Both the position numbers and the translations under genes were made by a program. From NCBI GenBank assembly GCA_009379845.1, contig WHSZ01000048.1, positions 1 to 48,214 on the forward strand: DNA of 48,214 nt, in the 5' to 3' direction. Source of the stretch: Pseudonocardiaceae bacterium (GTDB taxonomy: Bacteria > Actinomycetota > Actinomycetes > Mycobacteriales > Pseudonocardiaceae). Below, piece after piece: positions 16,406-24,589 of this stretch. The notes below the pieces were generated by a model. The model had not been told where the DNA came from, ran no database searches, and saw only the letters and a list, made by a program, of their open reading frames with translations. Position 1 is the stretch's first letter. The number at the start of each line of letters is the position of its first letter.

Positions 16406-17728
16406 ATGTCCGTTCAGGATGGCGAACTCGCCGAGCTCGGGGAAGGTACGCGCGCGACACCGGGGCAGCGGCGGATGCTCACCGCGTGCTTCCTCGGCAC
16501 GACGATCGAGTGGTACGACTTCCTTGTTTACGGGTTCCTCGCCCCGTTGGTGTTCGACACCCTGTTCTTCCCGAAGCTCGATTCCGCGGTCGGCACGATC
16601 GCGGTGTTCGGCGTGTTCGCGGTCGGTTTCATCGCTCGCCCGCTCGGCGGCATCGTGTTCGCGCATCTCGGCGATCGTCTCGGCCGCAAACCGATCATGA
16701 TCTGGACCATGGCCGTGGCCGGAATGGCGACGACCGCGATCGGGCTGTTGCCCGCCTACTCCGCGATCGGGATCCTGGCTCCGATCCTGCTCGTGACGCT
16801 GCGGTTCGCGCAGGGATTCGCGCTGGGCGGCGAGTCCACGGCAGCGCCGCTGCTCGCGGCCGAGAGTGCGCCCGGCCGCCGTCGTGGCCTCTTCGCGTCG
16901 ATCGTGCAGGGCGGCGCGGCAGCCGGAACGGTGCTCGGCGCCACGGTGGTGCTGCTGGCCGGATTGCTGTCCAGGGAGGACTTGCTGGCCTGGGGTTGGC
17001 GAATCCCGTTCCTCGCCAGCGCGGTGATCTTCCTGATCGGCGTGTACGTACGGCTCAAGGTCGCGGAATCGCCGATCTTCCAGCGTGCCGTGGCGCAGCG
17101 CGGTACGCGGCGGGTGCCCCTCGTCGCCGTGCTCCGCGGGTACAAGCTGCCGACGGTACGGGTGCTGTGCGCGGCGATCGCCGAGTCGTCGGTCTTCTAC
17201 TTCACCGCGGTCTTCGGCCTTTCCTACGTCGTGCAGACACTCGAACTCAGCCCTACGCTTCCGCTGCTCGGTATCGCGATCGGCAACGGAATCGGGATCC
17301 TCAGCAACCCGGCGTTCGGCTGGCTCTCCGACCGGATAGGCCGCCGTCCACTGCTGGTGTCCGCCTACCTGCTCGGCGCGATCTACGTGATCACCGCGTT
17401 CTTCCCGTTGCTGCGCACCGAAACCCCGGCCCTGGTGGTGCTCGCCATGGCCGTACCCGGCGCCATACTGCAACCCATGTCGCTGGCTGTGAGCGGCAGC
17501 TTCTACCCGGAACAGTTCGACGACGCCCGGATCCGGCTCTCCGGGAGCTCGCTCGGCCGCCAGCTCGGCACCGTCCTCGGCGGTGGGTTGCTGCCGGTGG
17601 TCTCGGCGAGCCTGGTCGCGGCCACCGGCGGCTTGGGCCTGTCGCTGACCTACTACGCCGTGCTGTGCACGGGCGGCGTCGTGGCTGTGCTCACTGCTCG
17701 GGAGACCGCGCGCCGTGCCTTCAGCTGA
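16406..17728 (+). CDS. MHS-family (metabolite:H+ symporter) MFS transporter
   Basis: 440 residues with 12 predicted membrane helices. MHS-branch signatures are clear: GTTIEWYDFLVYGFLAPLVF in helix 1, ARPLGGIVFAHLGDRLGRKP in the loop between helices 2 and 3, and FAQGFALGGESTAAPLLAAE in the helix 4 region. Members import organic acids such as shikimate, alpha-ketoglutarate, proline or aromatic acids with protons. Its place 28 bp after benzoylformate decarboxylase and upstream of a VOC protein suggests it imports the aryl-2-oxoacid or a precursor; this is inference from context. Confidence 0.9.
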   Translation: MSVQDGELAELGEGTRATPGQRRMLTACFLGTTIEWYDFLVYGFLAPLVFDTLFFPKLDSAVGTIAVFGVFAVGFIARPLGGIVFAHLGDRLGRKPIMIWTMAVAGMATTAIGLLPAYSAIGILAPILLVTLRFAQGFALGGESTAAPLLAAESAPGRRRGLFASIVQGGAAAGTVLGATVVLLAGLLSREDLLAWGWRIPFLASAVIFLIGVYVRLKVAESPIFQRAVAQRGTRRVPLVAVLRGYKLPTVRVLCAAIAESSVFYFTAVFGLSYVVQTLELSPTLPLLGIAIGNGIGILSNPAFGWLSDRIGRRPLLVSAYLLGAIYVITAFFPLLRTETPALVVLAMAVPGAILQPMSLAVSGSFYPEQFDDARIRLSGSSLGRQLGTVLGGGLLPVVSASLVAATGGLGLSLTYYAVLCTGGVVAVLTARETARRAFS

Positions 17729-17811
17729 CGATGTCGCGTTAGGACTTTCGCGCCGAGCGGTTATCCGGCAGGCTGGTCACGCTCCCGAAACGAGCGAGGT
17801 GAAAGGCCGCC

Positions 17812-18165
17812 ATGGAGAAGGTGACTGGCTTTGGTGGCGCGTTCTTTCGCGCCAACGACCCACTCGCCCTCGCCCACTGGTACCGAGATCACCTCGGCGT
17901 CGATTCCGGTCTCGACGGCGAGACGGTGTGGGAACAGCAGGCTGGTCCTACCGTGTTCGCACCGTTTCCCACCGATAACGAGAAGTTCGGGCCTGACCAA
18001 CAGGTGATGTTCAATTTCCGGGTACGGGATCTGGACGGGATGATGGCGCAGCTGACCGCTGCCGGCATCGACGCGAGCGAGGTCGAGGCCTACGACCACG
18101 GCCGGTTCGCCTGGATCACGGACCCGGAAGGCAACAACATCGAGCTGTGGGAGCCACCTTCCTAG
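17812..18165 (+). CDS. VOC (glyoxalase/dioxygenase fold) family protein
   Basis: 117 residues, one vicinal-oxygen-chelate unit: beta-alpha-beta-beta-beta repeats with AFFRANDPLALAHWYRDHLGV at the start and FAWITDPEGNNIELWEPP at the end, the standard VOC C-terminal motif whose Glu binds metal. Substrate cannot be told from sequence. It follows the MHS permease by 83 bp with its own AAAGG ribosome site and is likely the last gene of the benzoylformate cluster, where it could act on an aldehyde or aromatic intermediate, or confer resistance. A stem-loop follows 50 bp downstream. Confidence 0.8.
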   Translation: MEKVTGFGGAFFRANDPLALAHWYRDHLGVDSGLDGETVWEQQAGPTVFAPFPTDNEKFGPDQQVMFNFRVRDLDGMMAQLTAAGIDASEVEAYDHGRFAWITDPEGNNIELWEPPS

Positions 18166-18216
18166 TGTCCGTGCCCCAACATCCCGACTCAATCCATCGC
18201 GGTCGCCTCGAGGCGG

Positions 18217-18233
18217 GCTCGGACAACCCGAGC
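18217..18233. terminator. stem-loop between convergent genes, candidate bidirectional terminator
   Basis: GCTCGG-ACAAC-CCGAGC forms a perfect 6-bp stem with a 5-nt loop in the 138-bp gap between the VOC gene (+) and the DHA2 exporter gene (-). There is no U-tract, as is common for actinomycete terminators, so confidence is low. Confidence 0.3.
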
Positions 18234-18303
18234 TCATGACCCGCCAGGCCCGACGCGCCCAAAGGTGGATCGACGCACTCACCGCATGACACCCATCCGG
18301 TAC

Positions 18304-19821
18304 TCAACGTCGCGGGTAGGACCGGCGCTCACTCACCCGATCGCGCAGCATGAACCAGCACGCCGCGGCGCAGCCGAACAACAGCACCGCGCTGACCGCG
18401 TGAGCGAGCTGCAGGCCGCTGATGTAGGCATCCCGCGCGGCCGAGGTCAGCTGCTCCCCGACACCGGCAGGCAAGTTCGCGGCTTCCGCCAGCGCATTGC
18501 CGAGGGAGTCGCGACCGGTGTCCGGGTGGAGTCCAACCGGGACGGTGAGGGTGCCGCGATAGGTCGCGGTGAGGATGGTGCCGAAGATCGCTATTCCCAG
18601 CGCGGCACCGAGTTCGAACCCCGTTTCGGAAATCGCCGACGCAGCCCCTGCTTCCTCCTTCCGCACGCTGGTGACGATGACGTCGGTGGTGACAGCCGAG
18701 GCAAGGCCCATGCCGATGCCGAGCAGGCCCAGAAGCACCGCGAGCACGACGTAGGGCATCCCGGCGGACAGCGCGGCCAGTCCCGCGAGGCCAAGCCCGA
18801 CGAGGCCGACGGCGCCGGAAACCACCGCACGGGCGGAGGTGTGCGTGGCGATCCGCCCGGCGAGCAGCGAGGCCAGCAAGGCGCATACCGCCATCGGCAA
18901 CTGCTGGAGCCCGGCGCTCAACGGGGTGGCTCCTTGCACCATCTGCAAATACTGCGCGATGAAGTACACGACACCGGTTATTCCGATGGCGGTCAGCACG
19001 TTGGCGAGTACCGCTCCGGAGAATCGGGGCTTGGCGAACAGCGCGATGTCGATGAGCGGCGTGCACAACCGCCGCTGCCTGCGCGCGAACAGCATCAGCA
19101 CGCCGATACCGCCCACCGCGGCCGCCCATTCGACCGGCTGCCCGACGCCGTAGCTGGCGATCTGCTTCATCGCATAGACGACGCCGACGATGCCCACAAT
19201 GGACAGTGCGACGCTCGGCAGGTCCCACGGCCCCGGGGCGGGATTCCGGGACTCCGGGATCACGAGCGCACCGACGATCACCAGGGGAACGATGACCGGC
19301 ACCTTGATCAGAAACACCGAGCCCCACCAGAAATGCTCCAGCAACACCCCGCTCGCCAGTGGCCCGATGCCCATTCCCGCGGAGATCATCGCCGCCCACA
19401 CACCCATCGCCACAACCCGCTCCCTGGGGTCGGTGAAGATGTTGCGGATCAACGACAAGGTGGGCGGCATCAGGGTCGCGGCCGCCAGCCCCATCAGCGC
19501 GCGTACCGCGATCAGCACACCGGCCGTCGGCGCGAACGCGGCGGCAAACGAGAGCAGACCGAAGCAGGTGGCACCCAGCAACAACAGTTTCTTACGGCCG
19601 ACCCGATCCGCGAGAGTGCCCATCGTGACAAGCGTTCCGGCCATCATGAACGCGTACGCGTCACCGATCCACAGCTCCGCGGTGGCTTCCGGCCGCAGAT
19701 CAGCCGCGATGTACGGCATCGCCAGCGCCAGCGCCGTTATCTCGATCATCACGAGCAGGGTCGCGAGTGCGAGCACGCCGAGCGCCGTCCACCGCCGCAC
19801 GGGCGAGTAAAGCTGACTCAC
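18304..19821 (-). CDS. DHA2-family (14-TMS) MFS drug exporter
   Basis: 505 residues from GTG at 19821, which overlaps the TetR stop codon by four bases (GTGA). About 14 membrane helices. Signatures of the drug:H+ antiporter-2 family are present: ITALALAMPYIAADL in helix 1, LWIGDAYAFMMAG, LADRVGRKKLLLLG (motif A) between helices 2 and 3, and ALMGLAAATLMPPTLSLIRNIF (motif C region). It pumps small toxic molecules outward with protons. Control by the overlapping TetR gene is very likely (same operon; operator upstream of TetR). Confidence 0.92.
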   Translation of the reverse strand: MSQLYSPVRRWTALGVLALATLLVMIEITALALAMPYIAADLRPEATAELWIGDAYAFMMAGTLVTMGTLADRVGRKKLLLLGATCFGLLSFAAAFAPTAGVLIAVRALMGLAAATLMPPTLSLIRNIFTDPRERVVAMGVWAAMISAGMGIGPLASGVLLEHFWWGSVFLIKVPVIVPLVIVGALVIPESRNPAPGPWDLPSVALSIVGIVGVVYAMKQIASYGVGQPVEWAAAVGGIGVLMLFARRQRRLCTPLIDIALFAKPRFSGAVLANVLTAIGITGVVYFIAQYLQMVQGATPLSAGLQQLPMAVCALLASLLAGRIATHTSARAVVSGAVGLVGLGLAGLAALSAGMPYVVLAVLLGLLGIGMGLASAVTTDVIVTSVRKEEAGAASAISETGFELGAALGIAIFGTILTATYRGTLTVPVGLHPDTGRDSLGNALAEAANLPAGVGEQLTSAARDAYISGLQLAHAVSAVLLFGCAAACWFMLRDRVSERRSYPRR

Positions 19822-20363
19822 GAGGGTGACTCCCCGCGAACGATCCCGGCGAGCAAGGTTCGCTCGGTCGCCGTGGCGATGTCCAAGGTGGCCAGGCGGC
19901 CTTCCTGAGCCGCCAGCACCGCACTGGTCAACAGCCCGTACAGCGCCTCGGTCATCCATACCGCCGAGAGGTCAACCCGGAACGCTCCGGAATGTTGACC
20001 CCGCAGGAACAACTCGGCGAGGACGCGATCCATTTCCGCGGTCCGCGCGAACAGCTCGGCGCTCGAGTGCTCCCTGCTGGCCAGTACGAACAGATCAACG
20101 AACGGCACCAACTCCGCGACCACCCTGCGCACGGCGTCGCGCGGATCGCCCTCTTCCGGCCGGGCGGCCGAGATCGCCGCCGTTCCCCGCCGCACGCCCA
20201 GCTCGGTCAGCTCACGGACCAACTCCTGGCGTCCGGGCACCAGACGGTTCAGCGTTGCCCTGCTGATCCCCGCACCGGCGGCCACCTCCGCCATCGAGGC
20301 ACGCGGATTACGCGACAGCACACGCGCGGCTGCCATGAGCATCTGGTCGCGATCGATCGTCAT
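19818..20363 (-). CDS. TetR-family regulator of the drug exporter
   Basis: 181 residues, ATG at 20363. The HTH is at residues 7-50 (MLMAAARVLSRNPRASMAEVA, then AGISRATLNRLVPGRQELV), and the helical C-terminal ligand domain follows. It ends with a GTGA overlap into the exporter gene, the standard TetR-exporter pair. Just before its ATG is a set of direct and inverted repeats (20363-20398) that covers the likely promoter, consistent with self-repression relieved by an exported compound. Confidence 0.9.
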   Translation of the reverse strand: MTIDRDQMLMAAARVLSRNPRASMAEVAAGAGISRATLNRLVPGRQELVRELTELGVRRGTAAISAARPEEGDPRDAVRRVVAELVPFVDLFVLASREHSSAELFARTAEMDRVLAELFLRGQHSGAFRVDLSAVWMTEALYGLLTSAVLAAQEGRLATLDIATATERTLLAGIVRGESPS

Positions 20364-20400
20364 GAGACATTTCTATCTCATTTGAGACATTTGTGTCTAA
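20363..20400 (-). promoter_or_regulatory. TetR operator/promoter of the exporter operon
   Basis: Two direct copies of TGAGACATTT lie exactly 20 bp apart (20363-20372 and 20383-20392, plus-strand reading). They are interleaved with perfect inverted repeats TCTCA-tt-TGAGA (20376-20387) and AGACA-tttg-TGTCT (20385-20398). On the minus strand TTAGAC (20400-20395) and GATAGA (20377-20372) with 17-nt spacing could be -35/-10, putting the start of transcription at or near the ATG (leaderless). Confidence 0.6.
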
Positions 20401-20405
20401 CGGAG

Positions 20406-20804
20406 TCAGGTGAGCTGACCGGTTTCATGTAAGTGGTCGAACACCAGTTGATCGACGGGAGGCACCCGGTCCCGGTCGGCGTAGCTCAGCCAGCCGAGCT
20501 CCTCGATCTCGCCGCTTGGCGCGAGCGGTCCGCGATACTCCGCGGAGTAGCAACTCATGCGCACCGTGACGCCGGCCGCGTGGCCGTCCGCCTGAGCGTG
20601 GAAGGTGCCGACGTGCACCGCGCTGGCGGGCGCGATGGCCACCGCGAGCTCCTCGTCGATCTCCCTGACGAGGGTCTGCACGTCGCTCTCGCCGGGCTCG
20701 CGTTTGCCGCCAGGAATGTAGTAGACGTCCTTGCCGCGTGATCGGGTGACGAGGATCTTGCCCGCTTCCAGCCGAATCCACGCGACCGCGTCGATGGCCG
20801 TCAT
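20406..20804 (-). CDS. NUDIX hydrolase
   Basis: 132 residues with a near-complete Nudix box: G33 x5 E39 x7 R47-E48 x2 E51-E52, ending with Ala54 in place of the usual Gly. The metal-binding glutamates (E48, E51, E52) are intact. The family hydrolyses nucleoside diphosphates linked to another group; substrate is unknown. It starts 69 bp from the divergent GntR gene and has AGGAAGGA upstream of its ATG, so it shares the control region carrying the GntR-type palindrome, but the palindrome sits nearer to the GntR start. Confidence 0.87.
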   Translation of the reverse strand: MTAIDAVAWIRLEAGKILVTRSRGKDVYYIPGGKREPGESDVQTLVREIDEELAVAIAPASAVHVGTFHAQADGHAAGVTVRMSCYSAEYRGPLAPSGEIEELGWLSYADRDRVPPVDQLVFDHLHETGQLT

Positions 20805-20837
20805 GGCAATCCTTCCTGGCTCGTCGCGAGCGAGCCG

Positions 20838-20867
20838 TTGACCAGGAAGGAGATTGTGTCACAATCT
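20838..20867 (+). promoter_or_regulatory. promoter with overlapping GntR/FadR-type operator
   Basis: -35 TTGACC (20838-20843) and -10 CAATCT (20862-20867) are 18 nt apart and end 6 nt before the ATG at 20874. A perfect 15-bp palindrome GATTGTGTCACAATC (20852-20866) overlaps the -10 and fits the FadR-subfamily consensus TNGTNNNACNA (TTGTGTCACAA). This is most likely the site at which the GntR protein represses its own operon. Confidence 0.7.
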
Positions 20868-20873
20868 GGATTC

Positions 20874-21545
20874 ATGGACGATCCGGCGCCAACGTCGCCG
20901 AACAGGCTGGCGGACGCACTGCGCCGCGAGCTGCTGAACGGGGCGTTCCCGCCCGGTGCCCGGCTCAAGGAGGAAGACCTCGCGGCCCGCTTCGAGGTCG
21001 GCCGGTACACCGTGCGCTCGGCGCTGCGCAGCCTGGTGAGCGCGGGGCTGCTGGTGCACGAGACCAACCGCGGCGCGTTCGTCCGTGAGCTGACCCGCGA
21101 GCGGATCGACGAGCTCTTCGACTTCCGCGCCGTCATCGAACTGGGCAGCCTCCGCCTCGCCCTGGAGCGCGGCGCCGACCTCGGCGAGGCGGAAAGCAAG
21201 GTTCGGGAGCTGGAAGCGTTGCCAACCGACGCGCCCTGGCATCTGGTCACCGCGACTCACGGGGCGATCCACCACGCGATCGTGCGCGCCTCCGGCAACC
21301 CGAGACTGCTCGCGGCATACGAGTCGTGCGCGGACGAACTGCGGTTCATGTGCGCGTTCGTCCAGCCCGACTTCTCCACAGAACGGCTCGCCACGCTGCA
21401 CCGCACGCTAATGAAAGCGCTGCACGAGGGTGGCGAGACGGCGCTGCGGGCGCTGCGGCACGACCTGGAGGTCTCCGGGCGCGGCGCGATGCACTCCGCC
21501 CTGCGGCGCAACGAACAAGAACACCAGTTGGCGACGATGAGGTGA
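20874..21545 (+). CDS. GntR-family regulator (FadR/FCD type)
   Basis: 223 residues from the ATG at 20874. A TTG at 20838 in frame is the -35 box, so it is not chosen. The N-terminal winged HTH (residues 8-72) contains ADALRRELLNGAFPPGARLKEEDLA and VGRYTVRSALRSLVSAGLLVHE. The C-terminal FCD domain is all-helical with the metal-ligand pattern of the family (FRAVIELG; H in AIHHAIV). It leads an operon with the FMN oxidase (4 bp later), formamidase and SDR. Self-binding palindrome and leaderless layout suggest autoregulation by a pathway metabolite, probably an organic acid. Confidence 0.9.
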   Translation: MDDPAPTSPNRLADALRRELLNGAFPPGARLKEEDLAARFEVGRYTVRSALRSLVSAGLLVHETNRGAFVRELTRERIDELFDFRAVIELGSLRLALERGADLGEAESKVRELEALPTDAPWHLVTATHGAIHHAIVRASGNPRLLAAYESCADELRFMCAFVQPDFSTERLATLHRTLMKALHEGGETALRALRHDLEVSGRGAMHSALRRNEQEHQLATMR

Positions 21546-21549
21546 CTCG

Positions 21550-22761
21550 ATGGTGCGCAGGCAGCTCCCCCGGTGGTCCGAACTTCGGCCGTTGCTTCAG
21601 CCGCGGAGATTACCGCGCAACCCGGTGGAACGGCGGCTCGCCAAGGCACACACCATCGCCGACCTGCGGGCGATCGCCCGGCGAGTGACGCCCCGCGCGG
21701 TGTTCGACTACACCGACGGCGCGGCCGAGACCGAGATCAGCCTGCGAAGGGCACGGGAAAGCTTTCAGAACGTGGAATTCCACCCTTCCGTGCTGCGCGA
21801 CGTCGGTACCGTCGACACCGGAACCACGGTGTTCGGCCGCCGCTGGGCCTGGCCGTTCGCTCTCGCCCCGACCGGCTTCACCCGGATGATGCACCACGAG
21901 GGCGAGCGGGCCGTCGCCCGCGCGGCCCAACACGCCGACCTCACCTACGCGTTGTCCACAATGGGCACAACGTCCATCGAGGCGGTCGCGGACGAGGCGC
22001 CCGACGCGCACAAATGGTTCCAGCTCTACGTGTGGCGGGACCGGGACGCCGGGCTCGAGCTCATCGAGCGGGCCCGCAAGGCCGGCTACGAGGCGCTGCT
22101 GCTCACCGTGGACAGCGCGGTGGGCGGCGCGCGGATGCGGGATGTGCGTAACGGGCTGACCATCCCGCCCCGGCTCACCCCGAAGACCGTGCTGGACGGC
22201 GCGATGCACCCGTCCTGGTGGTTCAACCTGCTCACCACCGAGCCCCTTAGCTTCGCCACCTTCCAGCAGTGGAACGGCACCGTGGCCGAGCTGGCGAACA
22301 CGATCTTCGACCCCACCGTGACGTTCGAGGACCTGCGATGGATGCGGGACGCCTGGCCGGGCCCACTGATGATCAAGGGGATCCAGAGCGTCGCGGACGC
22401 CCGCGCCTGCGTTGACCACGGGGCGGACGCCGTGATCGTGTCCAACCACGGTGGCCGCCAACTGGACCGCGCGCCCACCCCGCTCGAACTTCTTCCGTCT
22501 ATTGTGGACGCTGTGGGAGATCGCGCCGACGTGTTCCTGGATACCGGGATCAGCAGCGGCGCGGACATCGTCGCGGCACAGGCGCTCGGCGCCACGGCGT
22601 GCCTGGTAGGGCGGGCCTACCTGTACGGGCTGATGGCCGGTGGGCAGCGTGGCGTGCAGCGGGCCATCACGATCCTGACCGAGGAGATCACCCGGACGCT
22701 GCAACTGCTTGGCGTGCCCAGCATCGACGAGCTGGACCGCGGCCACGTATCGCTACGGTGA
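21550..22761 (+). CDS. FMN-dependent alpha-hydroxy-acid oxidase/dehydrogenase
   Basis: 403 residues. The glycolate oxidase family TIM barrel is evident: FDYTDGAAETEISL near the N-terminus, LAPTGFTRMMHHEGE, YALSTMGTTSIE, FQLYVWRDRDAGLEL, IKGIQSVADA, and the active-site SNHGGRQLD with catalytic His300, followed by the FMN phosphate loop DTGISSGADIVAAQALG. It oxidises an L-2-hydroxyacid to the 2-oxoacid; members include L-lactate and (S)-mandelate dehydrogenases. Neighbours are a GntR regulator, a formamidase and an SDR. Given the benzoylformate decarboxylase 5 kb upstream, a mandelate-type substrate is possible but unproven. Confidence 0.88.
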   Translation: MVRRQLPRWSELRPLLQPRRLPRNPVERRLAKAHTIADLRAIARRVTPRAVFDYTDGAAETEISLRRARESFQNVEFHPSVLRDVGTVDTGTTVFGRRWAWPFALAPTGFTRMMHHEGERAVARAAQHADLTYALSTMGTTSIEAVADEAPDAHKWFQLYVWRDRDAGLELIERARKAGYEALLLTVDSAVGGARMRDVRNGLTIPPRLTPKTVLDGAMHPSWWFNLLTTEPLSFATFQQWNGTVAELANTIFDPTVTFEDLRWMRDAWPGPLMIKGIQSVADARACVDHGADAVIVSNHGGRQLDRAPTPLELLPSIVDAVGDRADVFLDTGISSGADIVAAQALGATACLVGRAYLYGLMAGGQRGVQRAITILTEEITRTLQLLGVPSIDELDRGHVSLR

Positions 22762-22777
22762 GGCGGGAGGAGAGCAC

Positions 22778-23779
22778 GTGGACGTCATCGAGTACACGCC
22801 GGAGCCGGAGCAGTACGCCTGGACGTTCGGCGGGGTCGCGCCGACCCACCGGATAAAGCCGGGTTCGGTGCTGCGGCTGTGGACGGAGGACGCGTTCTGC
22901 GGGCGATTGCGCGACATCACGGACATGCCGAGCAGAGCGCTGAACATGCCGTATGTCAACCCGCAAACCGGGCCGTTCTATGTGGACGGTGCCGAGCCAG
23001 GGGACACGCTGGCGCTGCACTTTGTGGATCTGACCCCGGCACGTGACTGGGGGGCGTCCACGACCATTCCGTTCTTCGGCGGTCTGACCGGCACCGACCG
23101 CACCGCGACGCTGCAGGACCCGCTTTCCGAACGAACCTGGATCTACCAGGTGAACAGCGAGCGGCAGACCGTCGAGTTCGCCGCACAGGCAAGCGATCTC
23201 CGGCTGGAGCTTCCGATGGCGCCGATGCTCGGCACGGTCGGCGTGGCACCGGCCGCCGGCGAGGTGCGCTCGTCGCTGGTACCGGACACCTTCGGCGGCA
23301 ACATGGACACGCCGGAAATGCATGCCGGGGCGACCTGCTACCTCGGCGTCAATGTGGACGGTGCGCTGTTCTCCGTCGGGGACGGGCACTACCGGCAGGG
23401 TGAGGGCGAGGCGTGCGGCACCGCGGTTGAGGGCGCGATGCACGTGACGATGCTCGTCGAGCTGATCAAGGGAGGGGCGCCGGCATGGCCGCGCATCGAG
23501 ACCGACGAGCACCTCGTGGTGATCGGGTCGAGCCGGCCGCTCGAGGACGCGTGGCGCGCCAGCCAGGTCGACATGATCAGATGGTTCGGTGAGCTGTACG
23601 GCCTTGACAAGCTGGACGGTTACCAGCTGCTGACCCAGATCAGCGAGGCGCCGCTCGCCAACGTGGTTGACGCGAACTACAGCGCAGCCACCAAGGTGGC
23701 CAAGGCTCTGCTGCCGAGGGCCGAGGTGTACCGCGGAACGCACGGCAGGCTGCGCGAGGCGGCTTCGACGATCGCCTGA
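22778..23779 (+). CDS. acetamidase/formamidase family protein
   Basis: 333 residues from GTG at 22778 behind GGGAGGAGAG; upstream codons overlap the oxidase gene and are not chosen. The FmdA/AmdA fold signatures are visible: VNPQTGPFYVDGAEPGDTLALHF near residue 65-90, GGNMDTPEMHAGATCYLGV, and the motif VGDGHYRQGEGEACGTAVE. The family releases ammonia from formamide, acetamide or small amides. Here it sits between an FMN hydroxyacid oxidase and an SDR in one operon, so it may hydrolyse an amide intermediate rather than free formamide. Confidence 0.87.
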   Translation: MDVIEYTPEPEQYAWTFGGVAPTHRIKPGSVLRLWTEDAFCGRLRDITDMPSRALNMPYVNPQTGPFYVDGAEPGDTLALHFVDLTPARDWGASTTIPFFGGLTGTDRTATLQDPLSERTWIYQVNSERQTVEFAAQASDLRLELPMAPMLGTVGVAPAAGEVRSSLVPDTFGGNMDTPEMHAGATCYLGVNVDGALFSVGDGHYRQGEGEACGTAVEGAMHVTMLVELIKGGAPAWPRIETDEHLVVIGSSRPLEDAWRASQVDMIRWFGELYGLDKLDGYQLLTQISEAPLANVVDANYSAATKVAKALLPRAEVYRGTHGRLREAASTIA

Positions 23780-23799
23780 CACCAACGAAAGGGACGACC

Positions 23800-24561
23800 A
23801 TGGATCTGCACCTGAAGGGGCTCCGTGCCCTCGTCACCGGCGGCACCAAGGGAATCGGCCGCGCGATCGTGGAAACGCTCGCCGACGAGGGTGCGGCCGT
23901 GTCGTTCTGCGCGCGCACCGAGTCGGACGTCGGCACCTGTACCGAAACCCTGCGCGATGCCGGGTACACCGCCACCGGCAAGGCCGTCGACGTTGCCGAC
24001 GAGAACGGTGTGCGGCAATGGGTCGAGGACAGCGCGGCCGAGCTCGGCGGGCTGGACATCGTCGTGGCGAACGTGAGCGCGCTGGCGATCCCCGACGAGG
24101 AACGCAACTGGCGCGCGAGCTTCGACGTCGACATGATGGGTACGGTCCGGCTGGTGAACGCCGCGATGCCGTACCTGGAGAGCAGCTCGGCCGGATCGAT
24201 CGTGACGATCTCGAGCGTGTCCGGGCGGGAGATCGACTTCGCGGCCGGGCCGTACGGCACGTTCAAGGCCGCGCTGGTGCATTACACCCAAGGACTGGCG
24301 TACCAGTTGGCGCCCAAGGGAATCCGTGCGAACAGCGTGTCACCCGGCAACACGTACTTCGAGGGCGGCGTATGGGGCAACATGGAGCGGAGCAACCCGG
24401 ACTTCTTCCAGCACGCGCTGTCGCTCAACCCTACCGGCCGGATGGCGAAACCGGAGGAGGTCGCGCGCGGCGTGGCATTCATCGCCAGCCCGGCCGCGAG
24501 CTTCGTAACCGGTACCAACCTCCTCGTCGACGGCGCGCTGACCAAGGGTGTGCAGTTCTGA
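23800..24561 (+). CDS. short-chain dehydrogenase/reductase (SDR)
   Basis: 253 residues of classical SDR type. The Rossmann motif TGGTKGIG is at residues 13-20, VANVSA replaces the usual NNAG motif, and the catalytic set is S139 (TISSVSG), Y152 and K156 (Y-G-T-F-K). The C-terminal end has the FVTGTNLLVDGALTKG motif. It would oxidise or reduce a hydroxyl/carbonyl with NAD(P). It is the last gene of the GntR-led operon (20 bp after formamidase, AAAGGGACG ribosome site). Substrate is not predictable. Confidence 0.88.
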   Translation: MDLHLKGLRALVTGGTKGIGRAIVETLADEGAAVSFCARTESDVGTCTETLRDAGYTATGKAVDVADENGVRQWVEDSAAELGGLDIVVANVSALAIPDEERNWRASFDVDMMGTVRLVNAAMPYLESSSAGSIVTISSVSGREIDFAAGPYGTFKAALVHYTQGLAYQLAPKGIRANSVSPGNTYFEGGVWGNMERSNPDFFQHALSLNPTGRMAKPEEVARGVAFIASPAASFVTGTNLLVDGALTKGVQF

Positions 24562-24589
24562 ACCGGCCGTGGCTCCTCGATGATCGCCC

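Noticed and set aside
18265..19908. Plus-strand open frame opposite the DHA2 exporter
   Set aside because: Polar, Gln/Arg/His-rich antisense of a membrane protein gene; no domain.
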